Of a stretch of DNA of 64,000 nt, positions 34,142-42,856 are shown in pieces (the first letter of the stretch is position 1; each line of letters opens with the position of its first letter). Both the position numbers and the translations under genes were made by a program. This DNA is from Oscillospiraceae bacterium. Its GTDB lineage: Bacteria > Bacillota > Clostridia > Oscillospirales > Ruminococcaceae. The stretch covers positions 1 through 64,000 of the forward strand of contig JAFSDS010000019.1 in assembly GCA_017436125.1 (NCBI GenBank), in the 5' to 3' direction. The notes under the pieces were generated by a model. That model made no database searches, was not told where the DNA came from, and saw only the letters and a list, made by a program, of their open reading frames with translations.

Positions 34142-34963
34142 TTAATAAATTTTTACTAAAACGGGTTTGCGGTTTTGATAATAGCAATATGAGGAAAAAC
34201 CTGCCTCATTAACAAGGCTGATTCCTTCACTGAGGTCGGAACCTATGGATGCACAGCTGTGCGAACCGGAACCGACTGTTATAAATTCTCCGCCAAGGTC
34301 ACGGAACATACGAAGATATCTTACCGGAGGAAGTATCATATTTAGTTTTCCGCGAAGCGCGGAGGTATTTACTTCAAGAGCTTTTCCGTTTTCAACAAGA
34401 TTTTTGAGTATCATTTCGATGATATCGTCGCAATGGCGAATGGAAAAATAGGGAGCGGATTCGCTGTTAACATATCGCATAGGGAAAGTTAGCTGACTTA
34501 AAACGTCAAAATTTTCCCATTTGGATGTTTCAAGAAGAAGCTGATAATAGCTTTCAAGAAATTTAATTATCTCGTTTTCGGAAAGTTCGGTATAATCGAT
34601 TTCGTTTATTTTTCTTCCATCGGGATATTTTTTAACGGAAGCAAGAACAACATCAAAAGGAAAACTGGCGACTATCTTATCCGCTTTTCCGATATTATCA
34701 AGAGGCTGGCCGACTTCGATACCGTTTGAAATAACAAGGTTGTCTTCAAAAACAGAGCGGGCCTTATAAACACAGTAAATCGATTCGCGGACTCTTTCGG
34801 AAAACTGCATATCATCAAAACGGTCACAGTCGCAGCAATCCGTTACCGCAAAACCGAAAAGGCCTCTGTGAATGGCCTGTTCGCAAAGGCTGATAACGGA
34901 ATCAACGCCTCTGGGAGAACAGTCGCTGTGGACATGTCCGTCAAATCTTTTCTGATAATACAT
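34142..34963 (-). CDS. PHP-domain protein, histidinol-phosphatase-like but lacking several metal ligands
   Basis: 273 aa, the size and order of the HisK/HisJ-type PHP histidinol-phosphate phosphatase. His10 and His12 (DGHVHSD), Glu83 (GIEVGQP) and His235 are kept. Four expected ligands are changed: TDH to TDC at Cys43, GSVH to ASVK at Lys111, GH to SQ at Gln157, and GSDAH to GSGSH at Gly233. The trinuclear metal centre therefore cannot form as in characterised members. No other histidine-synthesis gene is in the window. It may be an inactive paralogue, a regulator or an enzyme with a new metal site. Good GGGGGCG site upstream; lies 13 bases before the Lrp gene. Confidence 0.78.
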   Translation of the reverse strand: MYYQKRFDGHVHSDCSPRGVDSVISLCEQAIHRGLFGFAVTDCCDCDRFDDMQFSERVRESIYCVYKARSVFEDNLVISNGIEVGQPLDNIGKADKIVASFPFDVVLASVKKYPDGRKINEIDYTELSENEIIKFLESYYQLLLETSKWENFDVLSQLTFPMRYVNSESAPYFSIRHCDDIIEMILKNLVENGKALEVNTSALRGKLNMILPPVRYLRMFRDLGGEFITVGSGSHSCASIGSDLSEGISLVNEAGFSSYCYYQNRKPVLVKIY

Positions 34964-35028
34964 AAAGATCGCCCCCTTTATAATTCTTTATAATAGCACA
35001 GAATACAGATTTTGAAAAGTCATATAAC

Positions 35029-35060
35029 AAAAAAAGCACCGCACAAGCGGTGCTTTTTGT
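35029..35060 (-). terminator. Terminator after the phosphodiesterase gene
   Basis: AGCACCGC-ACAA-GCGGTGCT with flanking A and T runs; also able to act on the plus strand. Confidence 0.85.
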
Positions 35061-35833
35061 CATTTTATAAGACTTTTGCCCTTCCATTCTTTTGAATGGG
35101 AAACGCCGATAATATCGCATATCGTAGGTGCAATATCAATGATATTTGCATTTTTGAAGTTTTCTTCATCAACTTCAAAATCGGTTTTGATAAAAAGGGG
35201 AATAGTCATATCAATGGGGTCTGTTGTACCGTGTGTCTGGTCGTGGCCGCCGTGGTCCGCAAGAACAATAACGGAATAATCATCCGGAATATTTGCCGTG
35301 ATTTTTTCGATAAGACCGAAGGAATGATATGCAGCTTTATAATATTCCTCGGTTCCCCAGCCGATTTCATGTCCAATGCTGTCGGTTGTTTCAAGGTAAA
35401 GAAAAGCAAAATCCGGTTTATATTCGTTGATAAAACTTTCGCAGTCTTCTTCAAGAAGTTCCGTCACTTTTCCGTGTGGAAAATATTCTTCTGAAACAAA
35501 TTTTCCATAGCAGAGGGAATATGGATGATAAAGATCTTTAAGTTCACCCCAGCTGTAAAAGAAAGAAGTGGATTTTCCGTTGTCACGAAGTTGTTCAAAA
35601 AGACCCTTTCTTTCTCCGGGAACATAGGTATTGCCGAAAATTCCGTGCTCATCGGGCGTTCTGCTGGTGAAAAGTGAAAAATGACAGGGAAGAGTCCAGG
35701 AAGGAAAAACCGTTTGAGCACAGGGATTATATTTCGCGGTGCTCATAAATTTTTCGGCAAAAGGATGACCGCATTTAAGTACGGCATCAGGACGCATACC
35801 GTCGCAAAGTATCATCAAAACTTTGTTCTGCAT
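35060..35833 (-). CDS. Type I phosphodiesterase/nucleotide pyrophosphatase-like enzyme
   Basis: 257 aa, alkaline-phosphatase superfamily. Two-metal motifs are complete: ILCDGMRPD (first Asp), FPSWTLPCH with the Thr/Ser nucleophile region near residue 45, TTDSIGHEIG and LADHGGHDQTHG. No signal peptide, so it acts in the cytosol. The substrate is unknown; relatives cleave nucleotide or lipid-type phosphodiesters. It starts 14 bases after the ABC exporter pair and has its own GAGGTG site, so probably the last gene of that operon. Confidence 0.88.
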   Translation of the reverse strand: MQNKVLMILCDGMRPDAVLKCGHPFAEKFMSTAKYNPCAQTVFPSWTLPCHFSLFTSRTPDEHGIFGNTYVPGERKGLFEQLRDNGKSTSFFYSWGELKDLYHPYSLCYGKFVSEEYFPHGKVTELLEEDCESFINEYKPDFAFLYLETTDSIGHEIGWGTEEYYKAAYHSFGLIEKITANIPDDYSVIVLADHGGHDQTHGTTDPIDMTIPLFIKTDFEVDEENFKNANIIDIAPTICDIIGVSHSKEWKGKSLIK

Positions 35834-35847
35834 AAAAACACCTCTGC

Positions 35848-37620
35848 TTAAACAGCGTACTGGCTGTTGTATATTTGATAATAGAAACCTTTTTTAGCAA
35901 GAAGTTCTTCATGTTTTCCTGTTTCAACGATTTCTCCGTTATTAATTACAAGAATAAGATCGGAATCGATGATAGTGGAAAGACGGTGGGCAATTACAAA
36001 GCAGGTTTTGCCTTCCATAAGTTTATCCATTGCTTTTTGAATAAGTATTTCGGTTCTTGTATCAACGTTTGAAGTAGCTTCATCAAGAATAAGAAGACGA
36101 TGGTTTGCAAGAAGAGCTCTTGCAATGGTGAGAAGCTGTTTTTGTCCGCCGGAAATATTGGTCGTATCGTCACCTATAACGGTATCGTATCCGTTGGGAA
36201 GGGTGCGGATAAAGTGGTCACAATACGCTTCATCGCAGGCAGTGATGATTTCCTCGCGGGTGGCATCAGGTTTTCCGTATGCAATATTTTCCGCAACGGT
36301 TCCGTTGAAAAGCCAGGTATCCTGAAGCACCATTCCGAAAAGGCCTCTGACTTCATTTCTTGATATTTCGCCGATATCGTGTCCGTCGATGATAATTTTT
36401 CCGCTTTGAGGATCATAGAAGCGCATCAGAAGGTTTACTATGGTTGTTTTACCTGCGCCTGTGGGGCCGACTATGGCAACGTTCTGTCCGTGTTTAATAT
36501 CAAGATTAAGATTTTTGATAAGAGGTTTTGTTTCGTCATAAGAAAAATCGACGTTTTCAAATCTTACGTTACCAAGAACGGTTTTATCGCCGAAAGTACC
36601 GGTATCAGGTTCTTCTTCATCAAGGTCGAGAAGTGCAAAAACACGTTCAGAGGAGGTTATAGCTCTGTGAACGTCGCCAAGTCCTTCAGCAATCTGCTCA
36701 AGAGGAGCAGCAATCTGTTTTGCAAAGAGAACAATGGTAACGATAGTTCCGACGGAAACGCCTTCGTTAAGAATAAGCCAGCCGCCGAGAAGATTTATGG
36801 CAATATAAGCGAGGGCGTTTGTAAAAGCAATGCAGGGACGAACAGCGGAAGAGATAAAAGTTGCTTTGAATTCCGCATTGCGCTGGCGGATGTTTATTTC
36901 CTCATGGCGGCGTAGTGTTTCGCTTTCCCAGTTATACGCTTTTGTGGTCGCATAATTAGTATAGCTTTCTTCAACTATGGAATTGAGTTTTCCGGATTCC
37001 GTAAACATCTCATGGAAGTATTTTTCGCTCATGGCGGAAATTTTTGAAGAAAGGAATACAGAAACAGGCGTTATTATAAGAACTGCGATAGAAAGACGCC
37101 AGTCCTCAAAAAACATCATTACCGTAATAACGAGTATCTGTAAAAAACCGGTGGAAAGGGTGCTTATCATGGTATGAATTGACGTTCCCATGTGGGAAAC
37201 GTCATCTGTCATACGACGGAGTATCTCACCAACAGGTGTACAGTCGACGAACTTTACAGGCAGATGTTTTATCTTTTCGGATATCTTTATCCTCATTGCG
37301 CAGGTAAAGTAGCGGCTTACGACATTATTGAGAAGATACATGTTCGCAAGGTTAACCAAACTGAGCAGAAGATAGATGATTCCAAGGGGAACAGCGCCTT
37401 TAAGAATCATTCCCGCAAAATTATCCGTAATAAGATCACCGGTCCAGAAATCATAAAGAAGCTGGATAAGTTCGCCGAGCATTTTTGGTGAAACAACGGT
37501 GAAAATTATGGAAAGAAGACAAAGAAGACAGGATACAACAAGCCATCCCCAGATGGGTTTTGCTTCTTTGAAAATACGGAGAATTGCCTTCGAACGGCTT
37601 TGTTTCTTTTCAGCTATCAT
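35848..37620 (-). CDS. ABC exporter, fused membrane and ATPase domains (canonical half)
   Basis: 590 aa. Six-helix exporter domain (residues 1-330) then an ATPase: Walker A GPTGAGKTT, signature NISGGQKQ, Walker B LLILDEATSNVD with the catalytic Glu intact, H-loop IAHRLST. Its start overlaps the stop of the partner gene by 4 bases. In heterodimeric exporters one half has a full catalytic site and the other does not; this is the full half. LmrA/YheH/BmrD-like pumps carry drugs, lipids or peptides. Confidence 0.92.
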   Translation of the reverse strand: MIAEKKQSRSKAILRIFKEAKPIWGWLVVSCLLCLLSIIFTVVSPKMLGELIQLLYDFWTGDLITDNFAGMILKGAVPLGIIYLLLSLVNLANMYLLNNVVSRYFTCAMRIKISEKIKHLPVKFVDCTPVGEILRRMTDDVSHMGTSIHTMISTLSTGFLQILVITVMMFFEDWRLSIAVLIITPVSVFLSSKISAMSEKYFHEMFTESGKLNSIVEESYTNYATTKAYNWESETLRRHEEINIRQRNAEFKATFISSAVRPCIAFTNALAYIAINLLGGWLILNEGVSVGTIVTIVLFAKQIAAPLEQIAEGLGDVHRAITSSERVFALLDLDEEEPDTGTFGDKTVLGNVRFENVDFSYDETKPLIKNLNLDIKHGQNVAIVGPTGAGKTTIVNLLMRFYDPQSGKIIIDGHDIGEISRNEVRGLFGMVLQDTWLFNGTVAENIAYGKPDATREEIITACDEAYCDHFIRTLPNGYDTVIGDDTTNISGGQKQLLTIARALLANHRLLILDEATSNVDTRTEILIQKAMDKLMEGKTCFVIAHRLSTIIDSDLILVINNGEIVETGKHEELLAKKGFYYQIYNSQYAV

Positions 37621-39338
37621 TTTGCACCTCCTGTCTGGGATGCATAGATCTCCTGATAAATTTTGCAGCGTTCCAGAAGTTCGGAATGTTTTCCGCTGTC
37701 AACAAGCTTTCCGTTATCCATGACGAGGATCATATCGCTGTTCATGGCGGAGGTTACGCGCTGGGTTATAATTATCTGGGTTTTGCCTTTTGCTTTTTGA
37801 GAAAGTTTTGTGCGGAGCTTTGATTCCGTAAGAAAATCCAGAGCGGAAAAACTGTCGTCAAAAATGTAAATGGGTGCGTTTTTGATAACTGCTCTTGCGA
37901 TGGAAAGACGCTGTTTCTGTCCGCCGGAAAGGTTTTTACCGGACTGGTTAAGTTCATGATCAAGTCCGTTATCAAGGGTTCTGATGAAATCACCGAATTC
38001 GGCAATTTCTGCGGCTTCAAAAATATCTTCGTCCGTTGCGCCAGGTTTACCCATAAGAATATTGTCTTTTATAGTTCCTGAATATATGGCCGAATTTTGA
38101 AGAACACAGCTTATATTGCGGCGAACGGTTTTATGGCTCAGAGTTTCTGTGGAACGGCCGTCATAAACAACTTTTCCTTCTGTAGGCATGCGGAAACAGA
38201 GCATCAGCGAAACAAGGGTGGATTTACCGCTGCCGGTGCCGCCTATAACGGAAATTTTCTGTCCGGGTTCAACAGAAAAGGATATATTGCTGACGGCGGG
38301 TTCTGTAGCACCGTCATATTTAAATGTAACATTATCAAATACTATGCGGCCGGAAAAGTTGATCTCTTCTTCAGCAATGGTGTCGTCTATTCCTTTTGCG
38401 GAGATAACTTCGCCGATACGTCCGGCAGCGACTTTTGCATGGGGAATCATAACGATAACAAAAGCGGCGTTTATAATGCTCGTCATAACAAGAGTAACAT
38501 ATTGAATGACGGCAAAAATATCGCCGGCGGAAACTGCACTAACACCGTTTTCCATTCTTACGGCACCGATATAAACGATGAGCACCACGGAAAAGTTGAG
38601 CAAAAACAACGCAAGAGGGGAAATAACACCCATGCTTACGTTGGATTTTATGATGTTCATAGCCATTTTCCATGTTGCATCGGATATTCTCTCGTGCTCA
38701 TGTTCTTCTTTATCAAAAGCGCGGATAACACGGATTCCGCGAAGGCGTTCACGCATGATATCGTTCTGTTTGTCGATAAATTCATCCGCAATACGCCAGA
38801 GAGGTTCGATTTTTCTTCCGATAAGAATAACAACGGCAAAAACTATCGGAACAAAAAGAAGAAGTATCATGGAAAGCAGAACATCCTTGCGGAAAGAAAG
38901 AACAACGCCTCCGATAAAAAGAACGGGAATAGTAATAACGTTGCTGCAAAGGATGGATGCAATCCAGCCGAGAGTTTCGGTATCATGTGTGGAACGGGTA
39001 ATAAGTGCAGCGGTGCCGAGTTCGTTCATTTCGCCAAAGGTCATGGTACTTACCTTTGCAAAAACCATGCGGCGAAGATCGCAGCAAAATCCGGCAACGA
39101 TCCTGGAAGTATATCTTCTTCCAAGGATGACTGTCACAAGTCCGATGAGCGCGACAATGAACATATAAAGACAGTTTCTTTTGATAAATTCAATATCGGA
39201 AAGATAGATGCCCTTATCGACAATATCGCTCATTATGGTGGGGAGCATAAGGTCACAGACCGTGGCAGAGGTCATTAAAAACAGTGCAACCAAAATACTG
39301 TTTTTATAGGGTATTAGGTTTTCAAAAATCTTTTTCAT
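37617..39338 (-). CDS. ABC exporter, fused membrane and ATPase domains (degenerate-site half)
   Basis: 573 aa. Same layout as its partner: exporter helices to about residue 320, Walker A GGTGSGKST, signature NLSGGQKQR. Walker B reads YIFDDSFSALD, so the catalytic Glu is Asp, the pattern of the BmrC/TM287 half of heterodimeric exporters; the H-loop is TQRVT rather than the His form. The ATG at 39336-39338 sits behind GAGGTG; a GTG two codons upstream overlaps that site. No regulator is adjacent. Confidence 0.92.
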   Translation of the reverse strand: MKKIFENLIPYKNSILVALFLMTSATVCDLMLPTIMSDIVDKGIYLSDIEFIKRNCLYMFIVALIGLVTVILGRRYTSRIVAGFCCDLRRMVFAKVSTMTFGEMNELGTAALITRSTHDTETLGWIASILCSNVITIPVLFIGGVVLSFRKDVLLSMILLLFVPIVFAVVILIGRKIEPLWRIADEFIDKQNDIMRERLRGIRVIRAFDKEEHEHERISDATWKMAMNIIKSNVSMGVISPLALFLLNFSVVLIVYIGAVRMENGVSAVSAGDIFAVIQYVTLVMTSIINAAFVIVMIPHAKVAAGRIGEVISAKGIDDTIAEEEINFSGRIVFDNVTFKYDGATEPAVSNISFSVEPGQKISVIGGTGSGKSTLVSLMLCFRMPTEGKVVYDGRSTETLSHKTVRRNISCVLQNSAIYSGTIKDNILMGKPGATDEDIFEAAEIAEFGDFIRTLDNGLDHELNQSGKNLSGGQKQRLSIARAVIKNAPIYIFDDSFSALDFLTESKLRTKLSQKAKGKTQIIITQRVTSAMNSDMILVMDNGKLVDSGKHSELLERCKIYQEIYASQTGGAK

Positions 39339-39439
39339 TTGCACCTCACTGAAAATAAAGATTTTACTACGCGAAAAACCATTTTCAGTATATCACGACC
39401 GTTTTTGCTTTTCAATAAACCGTTGGTATATTCAACAAT

Positions 39440-39472
39440 AAAAAAGCCCTTCCACAATCGGAAGGGCCTTTG
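39440..39472 (-). terminator. Terminator after the metallophosphoesterase gene
   Basis: GCCCTTCC-ACAATC-GGAAGGGC stem, T-run on the minus strand. Confidence 0.82.
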
Positions 39473-39473
39473 T

Positions 39474-40724
39474 TTATTCAGTTGCAACAGGCCATTGACA
39501 ATGGGTGCTGTCTTTTGGATCATCAAGGGCAAATTTTAAATATGCGGCCCAGCCGGTTCCGTCACAGTCTTTAAGAAAATCATCTGCAATGGAAAAATCA
39601 AGTTCGGAATAATCTCCTCCGAAATATGCAACATTGAGTTTTGCGCTGAAGTCTGCGTATTTTTCAAGAAGTTCAGAATCGGCAACATAATCGGTAAGAC
39701 TGCCGATTGCCTGGATATATGCATTATCGTAAAAGAAGCCGTATCCGAATTCATCATAGCCGAGAAGGTTTTCGTCGGAACTTCCGATGCTTTCCGCATA
39801 GGAGGAAACATCGGTGGTTTTTGCTTCATAAGTCCAGCCAGAAGGAGATATATCAATAACACCGTAGCGATGGGGATATACACAAAATCCTCCGCCTACT
39901 ATATCTGTAAGACTTTCGGTCTGAACATAGTGCTGGGTATGAAGATGTCCGCAAAGATAAAGGTTTGCGCCGTATTCGGTTATAAGTTCGGATACCTCGT
40001 CGCCGTTGCCAAGTCTGTAACTGAAATCAAAGCGCGGATTATGGGAAAGAAGGCTGTGATGACCGGCAACAACAGGGGTGATACCGGCTTCTTTGCATGC
40101 AGTAAGCTGTTCTTCAAGCCATTTTACGGAGTCTTCGCTTATCTGACCAAGGGTAACTCCGTACATAAGGTTAGTATCAAGCATAAAAATGCGGACGTTT
40201 TTTCCGGCGTCATATACATAGGAGAGGGAATTGGGATCATAAGATACAGCGCCTTCGTAGCCAAAGGGGGAATAAATCTCTTTAAATTCATCAACTGTTA
40301 CAGAAACGCTAACTTCCGGTTCACCGTTTGGAAAGATATATGTATTTCCGGTGATATCGTGGTTTCCCGGAAGAACAAGGACTTTTATTTCTGCTTCTTT
40401 GAGAACTGAAAGTTTTTCCGCAAGAGCAAGGTGAGAAACTTTCGCTCCGTCAAAGGCAAGGTCACCGGTAATGATTATAACGTCGGGTTTTTGAACAAGC
40501 ATTTCAGCGATGAAAGCATCAAGAATATCTTCGATATATCTTACCTGTTTTCCTGTTCCGTTTGTATCGTTTGCCGCAAGGAAAGTTCCCTCATAGGAAT
40601 AATTTTCGCTGCCGGTAAAATGGGTATCGGTTATATGGACAATGCGAAGAGGTTCTTCTTCCGAACAACCACAGAAAGATAAAATAAGAAAAACAGATAC
40701 AGCAATTAAAACTATTTTTTTCAT
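39474..40724 (-). CDS. Surface metallophosphoesterase lipoprotein
   Basis: 416 aa. Lipobox ILSFCGC puts the lipidated Cys near residue 20. Calcineurin-type metal motifs in order: ITDTHF, ITGDLAFDG, LPGNHD, AGHHS, CGHLHTQH. The protein faces outward and probably cleaves extracellular phosphodiesters or phosphomonoesters. About 130 C-terminal residues beyond the core contain no motif I know. GGAGGC precedes the start; the gene is single. Confidence 0.88.
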   Translation of the reverse strand: MKKIVLIAVSVFLILSFCGCSEEEPLRIVHITDTHFTGSENYSYEGTFLAANDTNGTGKQVRYIEDILDAFIAEMLVQKPDVIIITGDLAFDGAKVSHLALAEKLSVLKEAEIKVLVLPGNHDITGNTYIFPNGEPEVSVSVTVDEFKEIYSPFGYEGAVSYDPNSLSYVYDAGKNVRIFMLDTNLMYGVTLGQISEDSVKWLEEQLTACKEAGITPVVAGHHSLLSHNPRFDFSYRLGNGDEVSELITEYGANLYLCGHLHTQHYVQTESLTDIVGGGFCVYPHRYGVIDISPSGWTYEAKTTDVSSYAESIGSSDENLLGYDEFGYGFFYDNAYIQAIGSLTDYVADSELLEKYADFSAKLNVAYFGGDYSELDFSIADDFLKDCDGTGWAAYLKFALDDPKDSTHCQWPVATE

Positions 40725-40814
40725 AAAAAAGCCTCCCGACTTTAAATATGGTTAAATATTATCACATTGGGTCATAGCGGGCAACCGGAAATATAAAATA
40801 ATGTGCAAAAATAT

Positions 40815-41654
40815 TTAATGCTTTCCGGTTATGATATAATAACCTGTATTGTCCGGAGAGATTGTTATATCGGAAAAACCTTTTGGTATTAATAGACTAT
40901 CTGCTTTTCCGCGGGAAATAAAATAATTTTCATAATAATATATTTTGTTCGGAATAAAGGATTCGATATATTCTTCAAGTGTAAGATTGTTTTCTGCGAT
41001 TATTTTTGAATGGGGAAGACCGACATATCTAATATGCCATGGCTCATAAGGAATTTTTGTAATATGTTCTCCATAATAAGGATACCGGATTATGAAACCA
41101 TAATCATGGCAAATAGAATTGACAAACTGTCCCTCTTCACTGTCTAAAAATCCCATGCCGGCATAATGTTTTACATAGACATCAAGCGCAAGTCCGGAAA
41201 GGTGTTCGCTAGAATCTGCCGAAGCGGCATACTCGTTGCCGGATTCGAGAATTTCGATTTGTTCATCAAGCGTTCTGAATGCGCTCATAATATAGAGAGA
41301 ATTATTAAAAGAATTTTTTATTTCTTGGGAAAGATTTTTATAAGCCTGTTCTGCGCATGAATTTATATAAATATCTCCCAAATCAACAAGATCCGGCGAG
41401 TAGTCTTTTGGGAGCGGGTGTTCGCTGTTTATAAGCATAAGCGAATTATTAATCTCTGCTCCGTTTTTTATAAGCTCGTTAAGATTGGTATATTTTTCTT
41501 CATAATAACTTTCCGATACCGGAAAATTATTTTTATGATTACTGCTGAAAATGGATTTTATAACATAAACTTCCGAAGGAAAAACTTTTTCAAAAATTAA
41601 AAAAGCAAAAATAAAAATAATAAAAATTGAAATCACAGTTAATATTTTTTTCAT
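40815..41654 (-). CDS. D-alanyl-D-alanine carboxypeptidase, VanY/M15B type
   Basis: 279 aa. An N-terminal membrane anchor (residues 5-22) exposes the enzyme outside. Zinc and active-site motifs: MSAFRTLDEQ (Arg), SSEHLSGLALDV (SxHxxGxAxD) and YEPWHIRYVG (Glu and His). It would trim D-Ala from peptidoglycan stem peptides; VanY-type enzymes can add to glycopeptide resistance, but no van cluster is near. Markedly more AT-rich than its neighbours. GGAGGG site upstream. Confidence 0.88.
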   Translation of the reverse strand: MKKILTVISIFIIFIFAFLIFEKVFPSEVYVIKSIFSSNHKNNFPVSESYYEEKYTNLNELIKNGAEINNSLMLINSEHPLPKDYSPDLVDLGDIYINSCAEQAYKNLSQEIKNSFNNSLYIMSAFRTLDEQIEILESGNEYAASADSSEHLSGLALDVYVKHYAGMGFLDSEEGQFVNSICHDYGFIIRYPYYGEHITKIPYEPWHIRYVGLPHSKIIAENNLTLEEYIESFIPNKIYYYENYFISRGKADSLLIPKGFSDITISPDNTGYYIITGKH

Positions 41655-41781
41655 TTGAGTTTACCCTCCGTTTCAGATAAATGTTATCAGAATAAAATTT
41701 AAGAAAAAATGGGGCAGAGCATTAAGATTCGTTTAATATTTTCTTAAAACAAAAAAACTTAAAAATTTTTAAAATTTTATG

Positions 41782-41810
41782 TTGACAAATCGCTTAGGAT
41801 ATGATAAGAT
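41782..41810 (+). promoter_or_regulatory. Promoter of the tRNA-Thr/tRNA-Tyr unit
   Basis: TTGACA (41782-41787), 17 bases, TAAGAT (41805-41810), about 18 bases before the first tRNA. Confidence 0.75.
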
Positions 41811-41828
41811 AACATTCGTCGCTGAGAT

Positions 41829-41904
41829 GCTGGTGTAGCTCAGTTGGTAGAGCAGCTGATTTGTAATCAGCAGGTCGGGGGTTCGAGTCCGTCCACCAGC
41901 TCCA
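41829..41904 (+). tRNA. tRNA-Thr (anticodon TGT)
   Basis: 76 bases with encoded CCA. Acceptor stem GCTGGTG/CACCAGC, D-arm GCTCAGTTGGTAGAGC, anticodon arm GCTGA-TTTGTAA-TCAGC giving TGT, and TTCGAGT in the T-loop. The T-stem as read has one G-G opposition in its middle. Twenty-four bases upstream of tRNA-Tyr. Confidence 0.95.
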
Positions 41905-41928
41905 CCTAGACTAATTAAATATTTATAT

Positions 41929-42013
41929 GGGAGTGTACCCAAGCGGCCAAAGGGGGCAGACTGTAAATCTGTTGTCAGTGACTACGGTGGTTCGAACCCA
42001 CCCGCTCCCACCA
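41929..42013 (+). tRNA. tRNA-Tyr (anticodon GTA)
   Basis: 85 bases with encoded CCA. Acceptor GGGAGTG/CGCTCCC, anticodon arm CAGA-CTGTAAA-TCTG giving GTA, long class II variable arm, T-arm GGTGG-TTCGAAC-CCACC. Read from the same promoter as tRNA-Thr. Confidence 0.95.
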
Positions 42014-42015
42014 AC

Positions 42016-42046
42016 AAAAAGCTCATTCTTCGGAATGAGCTTTTTG
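42016..42046 (+). terminator. Terminator of the tRNA unit
   Basis: AAAGCTCATTC-TTCG-GAATGAGCTTT stem and T-run. Confidence 0.9.
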
Positions 42047-42053
42047 ATTTATA

Positions 42054-42081
42054 TTGAAAAAATTATGCCGAATGATATAAT
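42054..42081 (+). promoter_or_regulatory. Promoter of the hydrolase-msrA pair
   Basis: TTGAAA (42054-42059), 16 bases, TATAAT (42076-42081). Since in-frame ATGs at 42065 and 42080 lie inside this promoter, it decides that translation starts later, at TTG 42104. Confidence 0.7.
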
Positions 42082-42103
42082 GAAGCAAAAGGCGGGTGAT
42101 ATC

Positions 42104-42844
42104 TTGGAGCATAAAGAGTTTGTTCGGATTGTCCCGAAATCAAAAACTGCGATTTTGTTTATTCACGGTATTGCCGGAACACCAAATCATTTTAATAAAT
42201 TTATTGAATTTATTCCGGAAGAAATTTCGGTCTATAATATGCTTTTGGATGGACATGGAAAGAAAACAAAGGATTTTTCTGCGTCTTCAATGAAAAAGTG
42301 GAAAAGACAGGTTGAAAAAACTGTTGATAAGCTTTTAAATGAACACAAAAATGTTTATATAATAGCTCATTCTATGGGTACGCTTTTTGCGATTGAAGAA
42401 GCCGTTAAAGATGAAAGAATTGAAAAACTTTTTCTTCTTGCCTTGCCGATAAAACTCTTTGTAAAACCGTCCGCATTGATTTCCGCATTAAAAATATATT
42501 TAGGGAAAATATCTTCGGAAGATATAAAAGTGTTGGCGATGAAAAACTGCTGCGGAATAGAGTTATCAAAAAATCCGTTTGAATATGCTGGATGGATTCC
42601 TCGCTTTTTTGAACTTTTTGCAGAAATCAGAAAAACAAAGAAAGTTATTTCAAATCTGAAAACGGATTGTCGCATTTATCAGTCGGAATACGATGAATTG
42701 GTTTCAAAAAAATCTGTTTATTTACTGAAAAAGAAAACAAAGGCTACGGTAAATGTGCTTGAAAAATCCGGACACTATTACTATGATAAAAACGATTTTG
42801 ATTTTCTGACAAAAGAATTTAAGGAATTTATTTTGGAAAAATAG
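42104..42844 (+). CDS. Alpha/beta hydrolase (carboxylesterase/lysophospholipase type)
   Basis: 246 aa from TTG 42104, behind AAGGCGGG; the open frame extends back into tRNA-Tyr but that part is not gene. ILFIHGIAGTPNHF is the oxyanion strand, IIAHSMGTLFA near residue 90 the nucleophile elbow, YQSEYDELV supplies the Asp and EKSGHYYYD the His. The helical cap region is consistent with Est30/monoacylglycerol-lipase relatives; substrate unknown. AT-rich. Followed 12 bases later by msrA. Confidence 0.85.
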   Translation: MEHKEFVRIVPKSKTAILFIHGIAGTPNHFNKFIEFIPEEISVYNMLLDGHGKKTKDFSASSMKKWKRQVEKTVDKLLNEHKNVYIIAHSMGTLFAIEEAVKDERIEKLFLLALPIKLFVKPSALISALKIYLGKISSEDIKVLAMKNCCGIELSKNPFEYAGWIPRFFELFAEIRKTKKVISNLKTDCRIYQSEYDELVSKKSVYLLKKKTKATVNVLEKSGHYYYDKNDFDFLTKEFKEFILEK

Positions 42845-42856
42845 AGTGGTGCTTTT

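Noticed and set aside
41927..42103. N-terminal extension of the hydrolase into tRNA-Tyr
   Set aside because: A tRNA, its terminator and a TTGAAA-TATAAT promoter occupy these bases, so translation cannot start there.
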